64,000 bases of DNA, taken from Aporrectodea caliginosa. Its lineage: Eukaryota; Annelida; Clitellata; Crassiclitellata; Lumbricidae. A program made the translations under genes and the position numbers. The stretch covers positions 2,086,231-2,150,230 of the forward strand of contig JACEVL010000159.1 of the NCBI GenBank assembly GCA_020284085.1, in the 5' to 3' direction. Of the stretch, positions 12,839 through 24,200 are shown piece by piece (position 1 is the stretch's first letter; the number at the start of each line of letters is the position of its first letter). The notes under the pieces were generated by a model. It had not been told where the DNA came from. It worked only from the letters and a program-made list of their open reading frames with translations, and did not search any database.

Positions 12839-13250
12839 GCATCATCATCATCATCATCATCATCAGGATCCATGGGCCGAAGGCCCGTATAGGTGTCCAA
12901 CGCTTGCATCAGATCCATGCTTGCATTGGATTTCATACGTATTTTTTCTTTACGAACGGAGTATCTGCACCCATCCGTTCGACCTTCGCACTTCTCCCTT
13001 AAAGAGAGTTCCAGGCTTAGGACTGGCTCTGATATCCACTATCTTGTGGTATCAGAGGCGGCGATGCCGCCCACGTTTGCCAGCTTTTCAGGGTTCCTGC
13101 TGAGCCTGTCCACCTCGCGTAGCGCCCTAGGTGGTACTTCAGCCAAGACCTTCACCACTGATGGCATAGCCTCAGCAGGCACTCCCCTACTGACTGTTGC
13201 CACCCCCTCACCGCGTTGAGGTGTGAGTCGGACTTTGAGGGGGCATACAG
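12839..13250 (-). mobile_element. dispersed repeat copy A with (ATG)n tail
   Basis: Shares several near-identical blocks with 41460-41760, e.g. GAGCCTGTCCACCTCGCG and TTCACCACTGATGGCATAGC (plus strand). The plus-strand (CAT)n at 12841-12864 would be a 3' (ATG)n tail if the element runs on the minus strand. Class unknown; a LINE or SINE is likely. Confidence 0.55.
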
Positions 13251-13583
13251 ACATACAAACATATACATATAGAGGCATATAGACATACAAACATATACAT
13301 AGGCCTACATGCCTCAGAGTTGTATGAGTCTCGAGAGTCGAGACGTCCCGAGATATAGGCTTTATGATGTCTCGGTCTCGGTCTCTGAACCTATATAGTG
13401 TCTCGGTCTCGCTGTCATTTCTTGACTTTTTGGAAACTGTCTTGAAGCGAAAGTCTTATTCTCTTGTAGAAGTGATCTCTATGACTTTTAGTTCTCGCGC
13501 AAACTGTCTCTAGTTCTGATATTCTTATGCTATAAAATTGTCCTGTGCATGCCGATGTGAAAACTAGTATTATAAGTCGGAGG

Positions 13584-13756
13584 CAGTGGCGTAACGAAGG
13601 GTTTCAGCGCCCAGGGGCAAGGGTTGATGACTGCGTCCCCTTTTAATTTTCTTGTTGACTTTTAATCGTTCTTGTACCACTGAAAGCTAATTTTGCGCCC
13701 CTCTGGTGCTGCGCCCGGGGGCGGCTGCCCCCTCTGCCCCCTTCGTTACGCCACTG
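13584..13756. mobile_element. 173-bp hAT MITE, perfect TSD, nested
   Basis: Perfect 18-bp terminal inverted repeats CAGTGGCGTAACGAAGGG and identical 8-bp flanks GTCGGAGG (13576-13583 and 13757-13764). Inserted inside the older element 13315-14370. Confidence 0.9.
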
Positions 13757-13885
13757 GTCGGAGGTGCTAAACATACCGGAAATTTATAAAAGCGACCTTG
13801 CTCCATGGTTAACACTAACATAACAGATATTTAAAAGAGCAACTTGTACTTTATTTCGATTTTCTATCAGTGCAAAAATCATAAA

Positions 13886-14032
13886 ATGTCTCATAAAGAA
13901 CCTGAAATAGTCAAATTCGCATTCACGCAATTTGAAGTCATGGACAAACAAAAGAAATGGCGTGCCGTTTGCCACTGGTGTAAGGCCACCACAAGCGAAA
14001 CGATTGGAACAACATCTAGGCCTATAGTTTGA
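13886..14032 (+). pseudogene. truncated hAT transposase N-terminus (BED zinc finger)
   Basis: A 48-codon frame with IVKFAFTQFEVMDKQKKWRA then VCHWC...GTTS, the layout of a BED-type zinc finger (aromatic, Cys-x2-Cys, GTS) found at the start of hAT transposases. The His pair is lost because the frame stops. It lies inside the element 13315-14370, consistent with decay of its own transposase. Confidence 0.55.
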
Positions 14033-14884
14033 TTTTAGTTTCTCAACGTGAGTTATGTCGTAAAGTTTTAAATATTGTTGATTTAGATTTTAGAATCGTT
14101 TTAGAAGATTTTAGGTACATGTACAAATATTTTAATTTTTTATACTATTCAGGTGATCGGCTGACAGTTGAGAGAAAAAGTGTTTCGGGATTTGGGTCCA
14201 ATTTGCTTTTATTGTTTATATTGTAATCTGCGATAACCTGTGGACTAAATGCCGAAAGGCCTCAGTGTTGAACTGTCTTGAAGTGTCTTGGACTTCGTGT
14301 CTCGGTCTCAGTCTTGGTCCCCACAGTCTCGATCTCGGTCTCGGAGTTTTAAGTCTCGCATACAAGTCTGACATACCTACATACATACATACAAACATAC
14401 ATACCTACGTTTACGTTGTTACTTAGTTACTTATTGATTCCTTAAATTAATTGTTGTTTAATTGATTACCTATTTATCTACCCTCCTACATATAGGCCTG
14501 TGTCTACATATCTACCTGCATTTACTCTATATGCTTATACTTACTTATTTACTTATCTGCCTACCTGCTTGTTTGTTTGCTTACATCTGTTCCATCACTA
14601 TTCTCGATCGTTGGCTCGTATTCGTCCATCGCGCCTCATTCTGCGTTCTGGACTTATTTCTTATAAGTCGACTTTGGGTTCCGTATTTTTCGGATGATAT
14701 TTAAACGCATGTCCTCGAAAACAGTCAACCAGTTGGATTTGTTCGATCTGCAGGTTTCTATTTGGACATTCTCAGGCAAAAGATCCGTATATACGTTGTT
14801 TTTAAAAAGATATTCACTTCGAACTTAATGGCTTCCGAGGTTCAGCTAAATTTGACAACGCGACCTTTATTGATCAAATGAAGA

Positions 14885-14960
14885 GACTTGGAATCGAACC
14901 CATGTCCGTCGTTTAGGTGAAAAGCCGAAGCGTTAGCCAATACACCTTACAGATGCCACC
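14885..14960 (-). mobile_element. tRNA-derived SINE head
   Basis: Minus-strand A-box-like TTGGCTAACGC (plus 14930-14940) and B box GGTTCGATTCC (plus 14890-14900) at tRNA-like spacing. The sequence does not fold as an intact tRNA by eye, so a SINE head is more likely than a tRNA gene. Confidence 0.5.
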
Positions 14961-15062
14961 TGCGAGCAGAATATACCGAAATTAGTGACGCAACTAACAC
15001 TAATATAGGTTTCGACTGCATGTCTAAGACGGACATGTTATGCAAACAACCGGCTGGATATA

Positions 15063-15697
15063 GCCATCTATCCATCCATCCATCCATCCATCCATCCATC
15101 CATCAATCCATCCATCCATCCATCCATCCATCCATCCATCCATCCATCCATCCATCCATCCATCCATCCATCCATCCATCCATCCATCCATCCATCCATC
15201 CATCCATCCATCCATCCATCCATCCATCCATCCATCCATCCATCCATCCATCCATCCATCCATCCATCCATCCATCCATCCATCCATCCATCCATCCATC
15301 CATCCATCCATCCATCCATCCATCCATCCATCCATCCATCCATCCATCCATCCATCCATCCATCCATCCATGGATCCATCCATCCATCCATCCATCCATC
15401 CATCCATCCATCCATCCATCCATCCATCCATCCATCCATCCATCCATCCATCCATCCATCCATCCATCCATCCATCCATCCATCCATCCATCCATCCATC
15501 CATCCATCCATCCATCCATCCATCCATCCATCCATCCATCCATCCATCCATCCATCCATCCATCCATCCATCCATCCATCCATCCATCCATCCATCCATC
15601 CATCCATACATACATACATACATAGTACATACATAAATACATATATACATACATACATACATACATACATACACACATACATACATACATACATACA

Positions 15698-15731
<34 letters not shown>

Positions 15732-15735
15732 CATA
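15063..15735. repeat. (CATC)n 540-bp array followed by (ATAC)n
   Basis: About 135 copies of CATC (15063-15606), broken by one CAATC near 15105 and one CATGGATC near 15369, then about 130 bases of ATAC repeats. All long frames here are artefacts of the repeat. Confidence 0.95.
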
Positions 15736-16079
15736 TATAGACATATATATTAAAATTTAATCGTTGTATCCAAGTGTATGCATGGTTAATGCATGAACGC
15801 CTACATATGCATTTCGGAAAAATCAGAGTTTGGGTTTTAAATTTCCGGTGACATAAATAGATATCTAGCATATGAATGATTTTCACTTTCCTTCTAAACC
15901 ACAAAAATATGAAGCACAATTAAGTGCATGCGCATATATAGATGCATTTAATCGCATACAAGAGCCAATATGTATACATAAACACACGAGCATACAGATT
16001 AACACAAATCACATGCACACACAATACGTTCTAAAAAGTGTGGTTATGGACTTATGGTTATGGTTATGTGTGTCTGTTT

Positions 16080-16165
16080 GGTTGTGTTTCTGTATGTTGT
16101 GTGTGTGTGTGTATGTGTGTGTGTGTGTGTTTCTGTATGTTGTGTGTGCGTGTATGTATGTATAG
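16080..16165. repeat. (GT)n-rich microsatellite
   Basis: GTGTGT runs with interspersed TTCTGTATGTT, a short duplicated block. Confidence 0.8.
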
Positions 16166-16860
16166 CATAGGATGCCATAGGCACATGTCAGAATCGCTAC
16201 TTAGTTGGCTGTAAATTAATTACAGGACTGCATAAGGTACTGTTTGCTACATATATATACGTCGTAAACGTCATAAACTATAATTTGAGTTGTTTATAAC
16301 GCATTTATTAAACGGAACAAGTGTGAACAATAAAAGCTACATGGCTTAAAATTGGTTCGCTCAGAGACAATGTTTGCATGATTAAAAGTCCTATAGTCTT
16401 TCAAATGCAATGATCACGAGGAAGACGACAACGATGATTAGCGAAGATGATGATGGCAGATGGTCACGGTGACGTCATAAACGGTAGTGGTAATGACGAC
16501 GATGACGATAATAACTATAATACAAGACCTATAATAATGTTCAACCTGTCATGTCACGTAACCAAGTGACAATATTCAACCTTTTTAAACAAACTCAGAC
16601 GCCGTATAACTGCATGCATGATGTCCTCTGAACTGTTATGCGACCAGAACAGCAATTGCTTGTTTTAACAAAGCACAATAATCGCTGAACCATATTATAT
16701 ACAGCTGGACAGTTAAGGTGACCAATACAATCGTGTCAATGTGTCAACCGCGAATTTACATCAGCTACATAGTTATGGAATATGGAAGTATACAATACGC
16801 TTGTCAGCAAATCAATGGCAGTGTATGCCATGACTGTATGTGGTACATACAGACTGTCAG
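16166..16860. other. presumed 3' flank of the GFI1-family gene
   Basis: Unique AT-rich sequence with a GATGAC-rich patch near 16430-16510 and one AATAAA on the minus strand. No gene seen. Confidence 0.35.
16304..16309 (-). terminator. candidate polyadenylation signal for the GFI1-family gene
   Basis: AATAAA on the minus strand about 940 bases after the stop codon. It is the first canonical hexamer I found below the stop; no cleavage-site evidence is available. Confidence 0.25.
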
Positions 16861-16916
16861 ACATACATACACATGTGTGTGTGTATATATATATATGCAT
16901 ACGCATGTATATATTG

Positions 16917-17180
16917 TATGTATGTATGTATGCATGTATGTATGCATGTATGTATGTATGTATGTATGTATGTATGTATGTAGGTATGTATGTATGTATG
17001 TATGTATGTATGTATGTATGTATGTATGTATGTATGTATGTATGTATGTATGTATGTATGTATGCATGTATGTATGTATGTATGTATGTATGTATGTACT
17101 TGTATGCATGTATGTACGCATATATGTATATATTTATGTATGTATGTATGTACGTATGTATGTATTTATGTATTGTATAT
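16917..17180. repeat. (TATG)n microsatellite in the presumed GFI1 3' UTR
   Basis: TATG repeats with rare CATG and GTATG interruptions, starting less than 100 bases past the GFI1-family stop codon. Confidence 0.9.
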
Positions 17181-17246
17181 ATATATGCCAAATATACTTG
17201 ACCAAACTATTTGTCCCTCTCCCTCCCTCCTCCCTCCCTCCCTCTC

Positions 17247-17638
17247 TTAGACCAAAACAACGATCCCAGTAGCACTGTCCACGACCCTTGAGGTTGCCCC
17301 GCTGGCCCCGCAGTTGCCGAGGGCCAAGGAGGCGGCCACAGAGGAGAGGCATCGACTGGGGCCATTTTGAGCGGACAGAGCAGGGCGCGACTGGTGGCCA
17401 TTGACCGTAGCTACGGAGGAGGAGCAGACGGAGGAGGCAGAGGATAAGGAGGATGAGGTGGTGGTAGTGGTGTGCTGTGTTTCAACATGGCGTCGAAGGT
17501 CGACCTTGCGCTGGAAGGCCCGAGGACAGACGTCGCAGGCGAACGGCTTGAACCCGGTGTGCTTCCGACTGTGGGTGATGAGGTTCGACGACTGGCTGAA
17601 CGCCTTGCCACACTGACGACACTGGTACGGCTTCTCAC
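17247..17638 (-). CDS. GFI1: GFI1-family coding exon 4 (zinc fingers 4-5, C-terminal tail, stop)
   Basis: The acceptor is TTTGATCAG before 17638; its first two bases complete the Gly of the HTGEKP linker. It encodes finger 4 ([21 protein letters not shown]) and finger 5 ([22 protein letters not shown]), then a 74-residue tail rich in Thr, Ser, Ala and Gly, ending at TAA (17249-17247). The tail is unusual because vertebrate GFI1 ends within a few residues of finger 5. The frame was checked from 17636 to the stop (129 codons). Downstream on this strand is the (TATG)n tract of the presumed 3' UTR. Confidence 0.92.
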
Positions 17639-20600
17639 CTGATCAAACGACAGAAAACATCACCATCATCACTATGGTCATCATCATATTCATCGTCGTC
17701 GTCATAGTCATCATCATCATCATCATTTTTCGTCATCTCCATCACAATTAGAGAGAGAGAAGAGAGAGAGAGAGAAAGAGAGAGAGTGAGAGTGAGAGTG
17801 AGAGAGAGACAGAGAGAGAGACAGACAGACAGAGACAGAGACACAGAGAGACAGAGACAGACAGACAGACAGAGTCACAGACACAGACACAGACAGACTG
17901 GAACTAGAATCCTTCTCGTTACTATAACCAATCACTGAAAAAACCGAACCGCCTATAGGCCTACAGTTAAATTATCCACCCAAGTTACTTCGATCTGGGT
18001 TTTAGAATTGTTAAACTATAGAAAATCACTTGATGCTGAAAGCCTTTCCTCATTCGACCATCTATAAAGTAGGACTTACTATTATATCTGCCGATAGGAT
18101 AAGTCTGACTCACAAAGTGGTACTATATAAATGTTGAATTACCAACGATTTCCTCTGACTTTAGGGGCACTCCTCTCCAAAATGGCGGCTAAGCGGTACG
18201 TCCAATCAAGTTACACGTAAAACGTCTTCAGACCGATTATAATTAGCTTTTCCCCAAATTAGTCGAAATCGCTGAAGAGCTTTTGTGTGTTGACCGCCGC
18301 CCGAAATGTTTGCCGTGTCTGTTCGGCGGACACCGGTTGCTAACCACTACTTGGAGCAAACCTCCATCCGGCTGCCAAATCCCGCTAACGTCGTTACGCG
18401 TTAGACGTGCGTGCACAACGGCCGTGTCAGCCGTTTGTGCGGGCAGAGCGTATATTGCAGAGGCAACAGCAGCAGCAGCAGCAGCAGCACAGGTGATTGT
18501 TAGGCTAATTACCATCATCTGTTGCAGTGTATTCGGTTACCCGGTTGAGTGCTTCGGTACCGTCTATATACTTGCGTGGAAGTGAATGGGTATACCGTGG
18601 TATACGGTCAGCTTCGACGACCGAGTTTAAAAATTGAAAAGGAGCTTAGAAATTAGTATCCACTTGTGCTGCTTAATAAAGCCAACGAAGTGTAGATAAT
18701 GTTTCATTTTGTTGTTATTGTTCTGTCTATATTTGCTGTTGTTGTGGCTGTCGATAAGGTTTATGATCGCAAAGAGAAATTTGCACAGGGTAGGGCGAAC
18801 ATGAAAATTGGACAAATCGTCTCGGATTGATGTGAACATCATTGTGTTGATGAGTGAATTCCAGAAGAGGCAAGCGCGCATCTTGCATCTTCTGATATAT
18901 ACAGAAGCCCAACGTATAATATTATTGTTCTATAGTTAACGCAGTTGATGTCATTAATATATATGCGTTACAGCTGCAGCTATTCTGATTGATAATATAG
19001 TGTAAGGATTTGCTTTTATTATTTAAGGATTTGCTTTTAATACAGCTATCTCGTTATTACCGTCATTGGCGATGTATCTATAGATCTGCGCTTTTGCCGA
19101 TAGGCCTATATATCATGCACATAAACTTCAGATTCTTGTGATTTTAGATTGATGTGCATGGTCGAGTTTTCATCCCAGACATAAATTCTTCACATTTTTA
19201 ACCAAGTTTAATCTGAAAACTCTATCTTATAAGCTGCCTTTGCTTTCTCATCACTTGACCTTGTCGTGGTCGATTATGAAACTGTTCTTCTAGATATAAT
19301 ATATGAGATTAGACGTCACCTTGTTCCCACAAAAGAAACAAGCGATCAGATGAAGGCGAACATTCTGGACCTGAGGGAAACGCTAATTAAGCCAATTAAT
19401 TATAGACCGATTTGACAGACGCCGAGATTAAAAGCACCTGTATGAGTATACAGGATTCAGAATTCTATGTACATGTATCTTACGTCACTGACCTCCATCA
19501 CCAGGGCATGTGCACCTGCGTCCAGGTTCATATATGACTCTATATATGAGGGTAATTATATGAGGCATAAATTATAAGACGGCGTGGGAGGTAGTCGAGT
19601 TACAATAATTTTTAACGTTTTAGGTCTGAACTCAGGAAAAAGAAGGTTAACATAAATATATGGTAGCCTACACTGTTGTTGTCTGCATCTCAAGCTTAGA
19701 GACTCTCAGTTCCTCGCCCAACGGACCGCCATTGTTTACTGAAAATTGTAACTATACTTCGCACAGAAAAGCAGCTTTATGTTTTTAGCCGACTTTATAA
19801 GCTGCGTCTAAATGTAAGACGACCATATATTGAAGAACCTGAAGTTTTCTAAAGGAGCTGCTTAAATATCCGATTACATGCGCGCATGATGACGTGAATA
19901 GCCTGCGTTTTGCTCTTTTGTAACGCATCATGCGTGTTTGATTGAATACGCATTATATAAAAATACTCAAATGTTGTGGCACTTTGCATGCTTAAATGCT
20001 TGATTTCTTTGCAGATGCCTCGTGAATGAGATTACTTACTGACTTACTTACCTGTTCTATATATGATTATGCATGACGTATATCTTGTGTAAACAGACAC
20101 CGAATGTATACATTACCTGTGTGTATGTAGGTGTGTTTCTTCATGTCTGACTTCTGGTGAAATCGTTTACCACAGTACTGGCACGGATAGGGTCTCGTGT
20201 CGCTGTGGATGAGCAGGTGCGTGGAAAGGGTGGACGATCTCTTGAACTGTTTTCCACAGAGGTTGCACTGGAAGCATCTCTCCTGGCGGTGAACGGTGAC
20301 GCGATGCTGGTTCATTGCGATGCTGCTGCTGAACGACTTGGCGCAGAAGCCGCACTGCAGCGGACTCGGTGTCTCGAGCCGCCTGGCCGCCTGCGACATG
20401 GAGGAGGGGCACCAGGCGGGGTGCGCCCGTCGAAGGAACAGGTCCTTAACGCTGGGCGACGGGCCTCCCTTGAACAGCTGACTGCAGTCGAAGAGTGCAT
20501 GCGCGCCGGTGATGGGGTAACTATCGACGGGGTGACCGTCCCCGATGATGGAGTCCCCATCTTCCCTCTTCAGACCGACCCTTCGTTCCCGCTCCATGTT

Positions 20601-21192
20601 CTGGCGCTCGGCATCGGACGCAGGACTCCAGATGCCAGTCTTGTTAGAGGGGGGTTCCTCGTCGCCGGCGTCTTCTTCCGGCTTCAAGGACATCGGCTTC
20701 CGGTCAACGACGGCGCTCGACGGACTGTCTCCTCGAAGGACGTTCGGAGGGCAGCAGGAGGAGGCCAGGCCTTGGCCGCCGCTGCGGGGACGCGTCTGGT
20801 GGGTCAGACCAACGGCTGCATGGACTGCGGCAACGGTCTTGTACCAATCGGTGTAGTATCTCAGTCGCATCAGGTTCTGAAGCTGCCAGTCTGAAGCAAA
20901 TTCATAACGTAATTAAGAATACTTATGAGACAGTTTTATAACTTATTATATGTTACATAGTATGATAGTACAATAATTTACGTGACATGGCAACATCTTA
21001 TAACACGTCATATCCCAGTTCATAGAAAACCAAGCATAAATCTTGTGTATAGGAATTAATATCTGTACAGTGTACATTAGAATGTGCCGCGATCAATTTG
21101 GGTACACGTGACCGGTCGGTTGGGCTGGGCCAATTTCAGAGGGATATATACATTCAGTCGGGACGAGTAGCAGAGATACAGACAGAGGGAGA

Positions 21193-21241
<49 letters not shown>

Positions 21242-24200
21242 CGACAGACCGACAGACAGACCGACAGACAGACAGACAGACAGACTGACTGACTGACTGA
21301 CTGACTGACTGGCTGGCTGACTGACTGACTGACTGACTGACTGACTGACTGACTGACTGACTGACTGACTGACTGACTGACTGACTGACTGACTGACTGA
21401 CTGACTGACTGACTGACTGACTGACTGACTGACTGACAGAGAGACAGAGATAGAGACAGAGAGAGATTGGATTGTTCTCGAAAGAACTCGTGCACATGTG
21501 AAGGGTAGTATAGCCTACCTAATAACTTCTTTGATATTTGTCGACCCAAACAGTATAACCTAATGGACAGTCAAAATATAAAAACTCGATCCATCTGACT
21601 CGAGATCAGTGGATCAGTGCATCACATTACTTGCCCTTCTCGACTCGACTCACAACGATAGGTCTATACTCAATTTTCTTCTGCTGCCATGCATGGGTGA
21701 CTTCATGGTAAAAACTTGACCCAAACTGACCAAAACTGTGTTTCCTTCGTCGAACCTGCTGCATGAAGCTTATATCCGACCCAAACATTTCCGTCATCTA
21801 AGAAGTAAGAACTAGACCCGACTCGACCCGACCCATCAGCCATTCTTAAAAGCTAAGCTCGGTCCGATCTGACCATTGCATTGACCTCTAAAGCCATTGT
21901 CGAATAGCAGCCACTTAGTCGTCAAGCAGACGGCGTCCTACCTCTGGCCAGCTTCTGAACCTGGATCGCCTGCATCTCTTTATAACTGATGATCTGTTCG
22001 GACTGTGTGAGACTGGAACCGTCCTTGGCCGTGTCAGTCCTTGACCTTGACCTGTCAATGGCCGTAGCGACGCCAGACGAGGAGGAGGAAGCGGACGACG
22101 ATGAGGAGGAGGAGAATGAGGAAGAGAAACAGGAAGACGACGATCTTAAGTAATGACTCGGCGATAGGTGACAGTGCAAGAATCTGTCTTCCACTGCATC
22201 GTCGAGTGCTACATAAATGAGGAAATGAAAACATTAACAGTCTTTTATATAGATGCTTTTCTAATCAGTTAATTTATACATTATATGATCCACATAAATT
22301 ACATATTTCAGTTAATCAAAAGCAAAGATGCTGTATTGGTGATATGCACTTTTATAGGTGACGGGTCTCTTGCTTTTGGTGGCGGATCAGAAATCCGGAT
22401 GCCGGATCTCAGATCCAGCGCGATCCGGCTGAATTTAACCACTGCCCATCAGCCCATCCCGTCCCTCATCCATGGATCACATCATCTGCTTCAAGCATCT
22501 CTGTCAATCACTCCTCAGGCGTTCCATTCAAAACTATACAAAGTCCAACCTTTATAATTTATTATGTCTGATATATAGTCTACACATGTCTATGCAGGGC
22601 AGACATGGTCTTCCTTTGTTCATCGTTCCCTCGGATCTCGCAAATTAATTCATTGTTTGGGTTTCGATCCACTGATAATCTTTCCATTGTATGGCCAAAT
22701 CAACGGAGTTTTCGCTGAACGACCCTATCTCGCAAGGTTATAGGGACTGCAGGGTCTTATTAAATCATTTCTAATTTTCTGTTTAGTCTTGCGAGATATT
22801 CCTGTAATTTCCCGCAGCAACTTATTTCTATACTGGATTCTATCATCATCCTGCTTTTGCAATGTTCATCATTCTGATTCATATAGGAAAATTGGTTGTG
22901 TCATCGTCTCATATATTCTTGTCTTGATTTTCTGTGCGGTTTCCCTGCTTCTCCATATATCCTATTCATGTTTTTTCAAAAGCTTTTGGGTTGCGTCAGA
23001 TTCTTCTTTATGTTTCATTTCGTTGCGGCTATGTGCAGTAGGAGTTTCAGACTCCAAGATAGAGGAATGATTTGCTTGTTCAATAACTTTATTGATTTCA
23101 ATAGAATAAGTAGATTTACTTGTTCAATAACTTTATTGATTTCAATAGAAGAAATAGATTTACTTGTTCAATAACTTTATTGATTTCAATAGAATAAATA
23201 GATTTACTTGTTCAATAACTTTATTGATTTCAATAGAAGAAATAGATTTACTTGTTCAATAACTTTATTGATTTCAATAGAATAAGTAGATTTACTTTTT
23301 CAATAGCTTTATTGATTCCAATAGAATTAGTAGATTTACTTGTTCAATAGCTTTATTGATTTCAATAGAAGAAATAGATTTACTTGTTCAATAACTTTAT
23401 TGATTTCAATAGAATAGGCCCTAAATAGATTTACTTGTTCAATAGCTTTATTGATTTCAATAGAAGAAATAGATTTACTTGTTCAATAACTTTATTGATT
23501 TCAATAGAAGAAATAGATTTACTTGTTCAATAACTTTATTGATTCCAATAGAATAAGTAGATTTACTTGTTCAATAGCTTTATTGATTTCAATAGAAGAA
23601 ATAGATTTACTTGTTCAATAACTTTATTGATTCCAATAGAATAAGTAGATTTACTTGTTCAATAACTTTATTGATTTCAATAGAATAAGTAGATTTACTT
23701 GTTCAATAACTTTATTGATTTCAATAGAATAAATAGATTTACTTGTTCAATAACTTTATTGATTTCAATAGAATAAGTAGATTTACTTGTTCAATAACTT
23801 TATTGATTTCAATAGAATAAATAGATTTACTTGTTCAATAACTTTATTGATTTCAATAGAATAAGTAGATTTACTTTTTCAATAGCTTTATTGATTCCAA
23901 TAGAATTAGTAGATTTACTTGTTCAATAGCTTTATTGATTTCAATAGAAGAAATAGATTTACTTGTTCAATAACTTTATTGATTTCAATAGAATAGGCCC
24001 TAAATAGATTTACTTGTTCAATAGCTTTATTGATTTCAATAGAAGAAATAGATTTACTTGTTCAATAACTTTATTGATTTCAATAGAAGAAATAGATTTA
24101 CTTGTTCAATAACTTTATTGATTCCAATAGAATAAGTAGATTTACTTGTTCAATAGCTTTATTGATTTCAATAGAAGAAATAGATTTACTTGTTCAATAA

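Larger units (their letters stand above)
13315..14370. mobile_element. hAT element with BED-finger remnant, 1.06 kb
   Basis: Ends CAGAGTTGTATGAGTCTCGA and, reversed, CAGACTTGTATGCGAGAC. Flanks ACATGCCT (13307-13314) and ACATACCT (14371-14378) match at seven of eight positions. Repeated GTCTCGGTCTCG motifs lie just inside both ends. It encloses a smaller hAT MITE (13584-13756) and a truncated transposase N-terminus (13886-14032). Confidence 0.7.

Noticed and set aside
15020..15919. Long Ile-His-Pro-Ser and Met-Asp-Gly-Trp frames
   Set aside because: Translations of the (CATC)n array on both strands.
20157..20894. 245-codon plus-strand frame
   Set aside because: Antisense shadow of GFI1 exon 3; the minus strand has clear zinc fingers.
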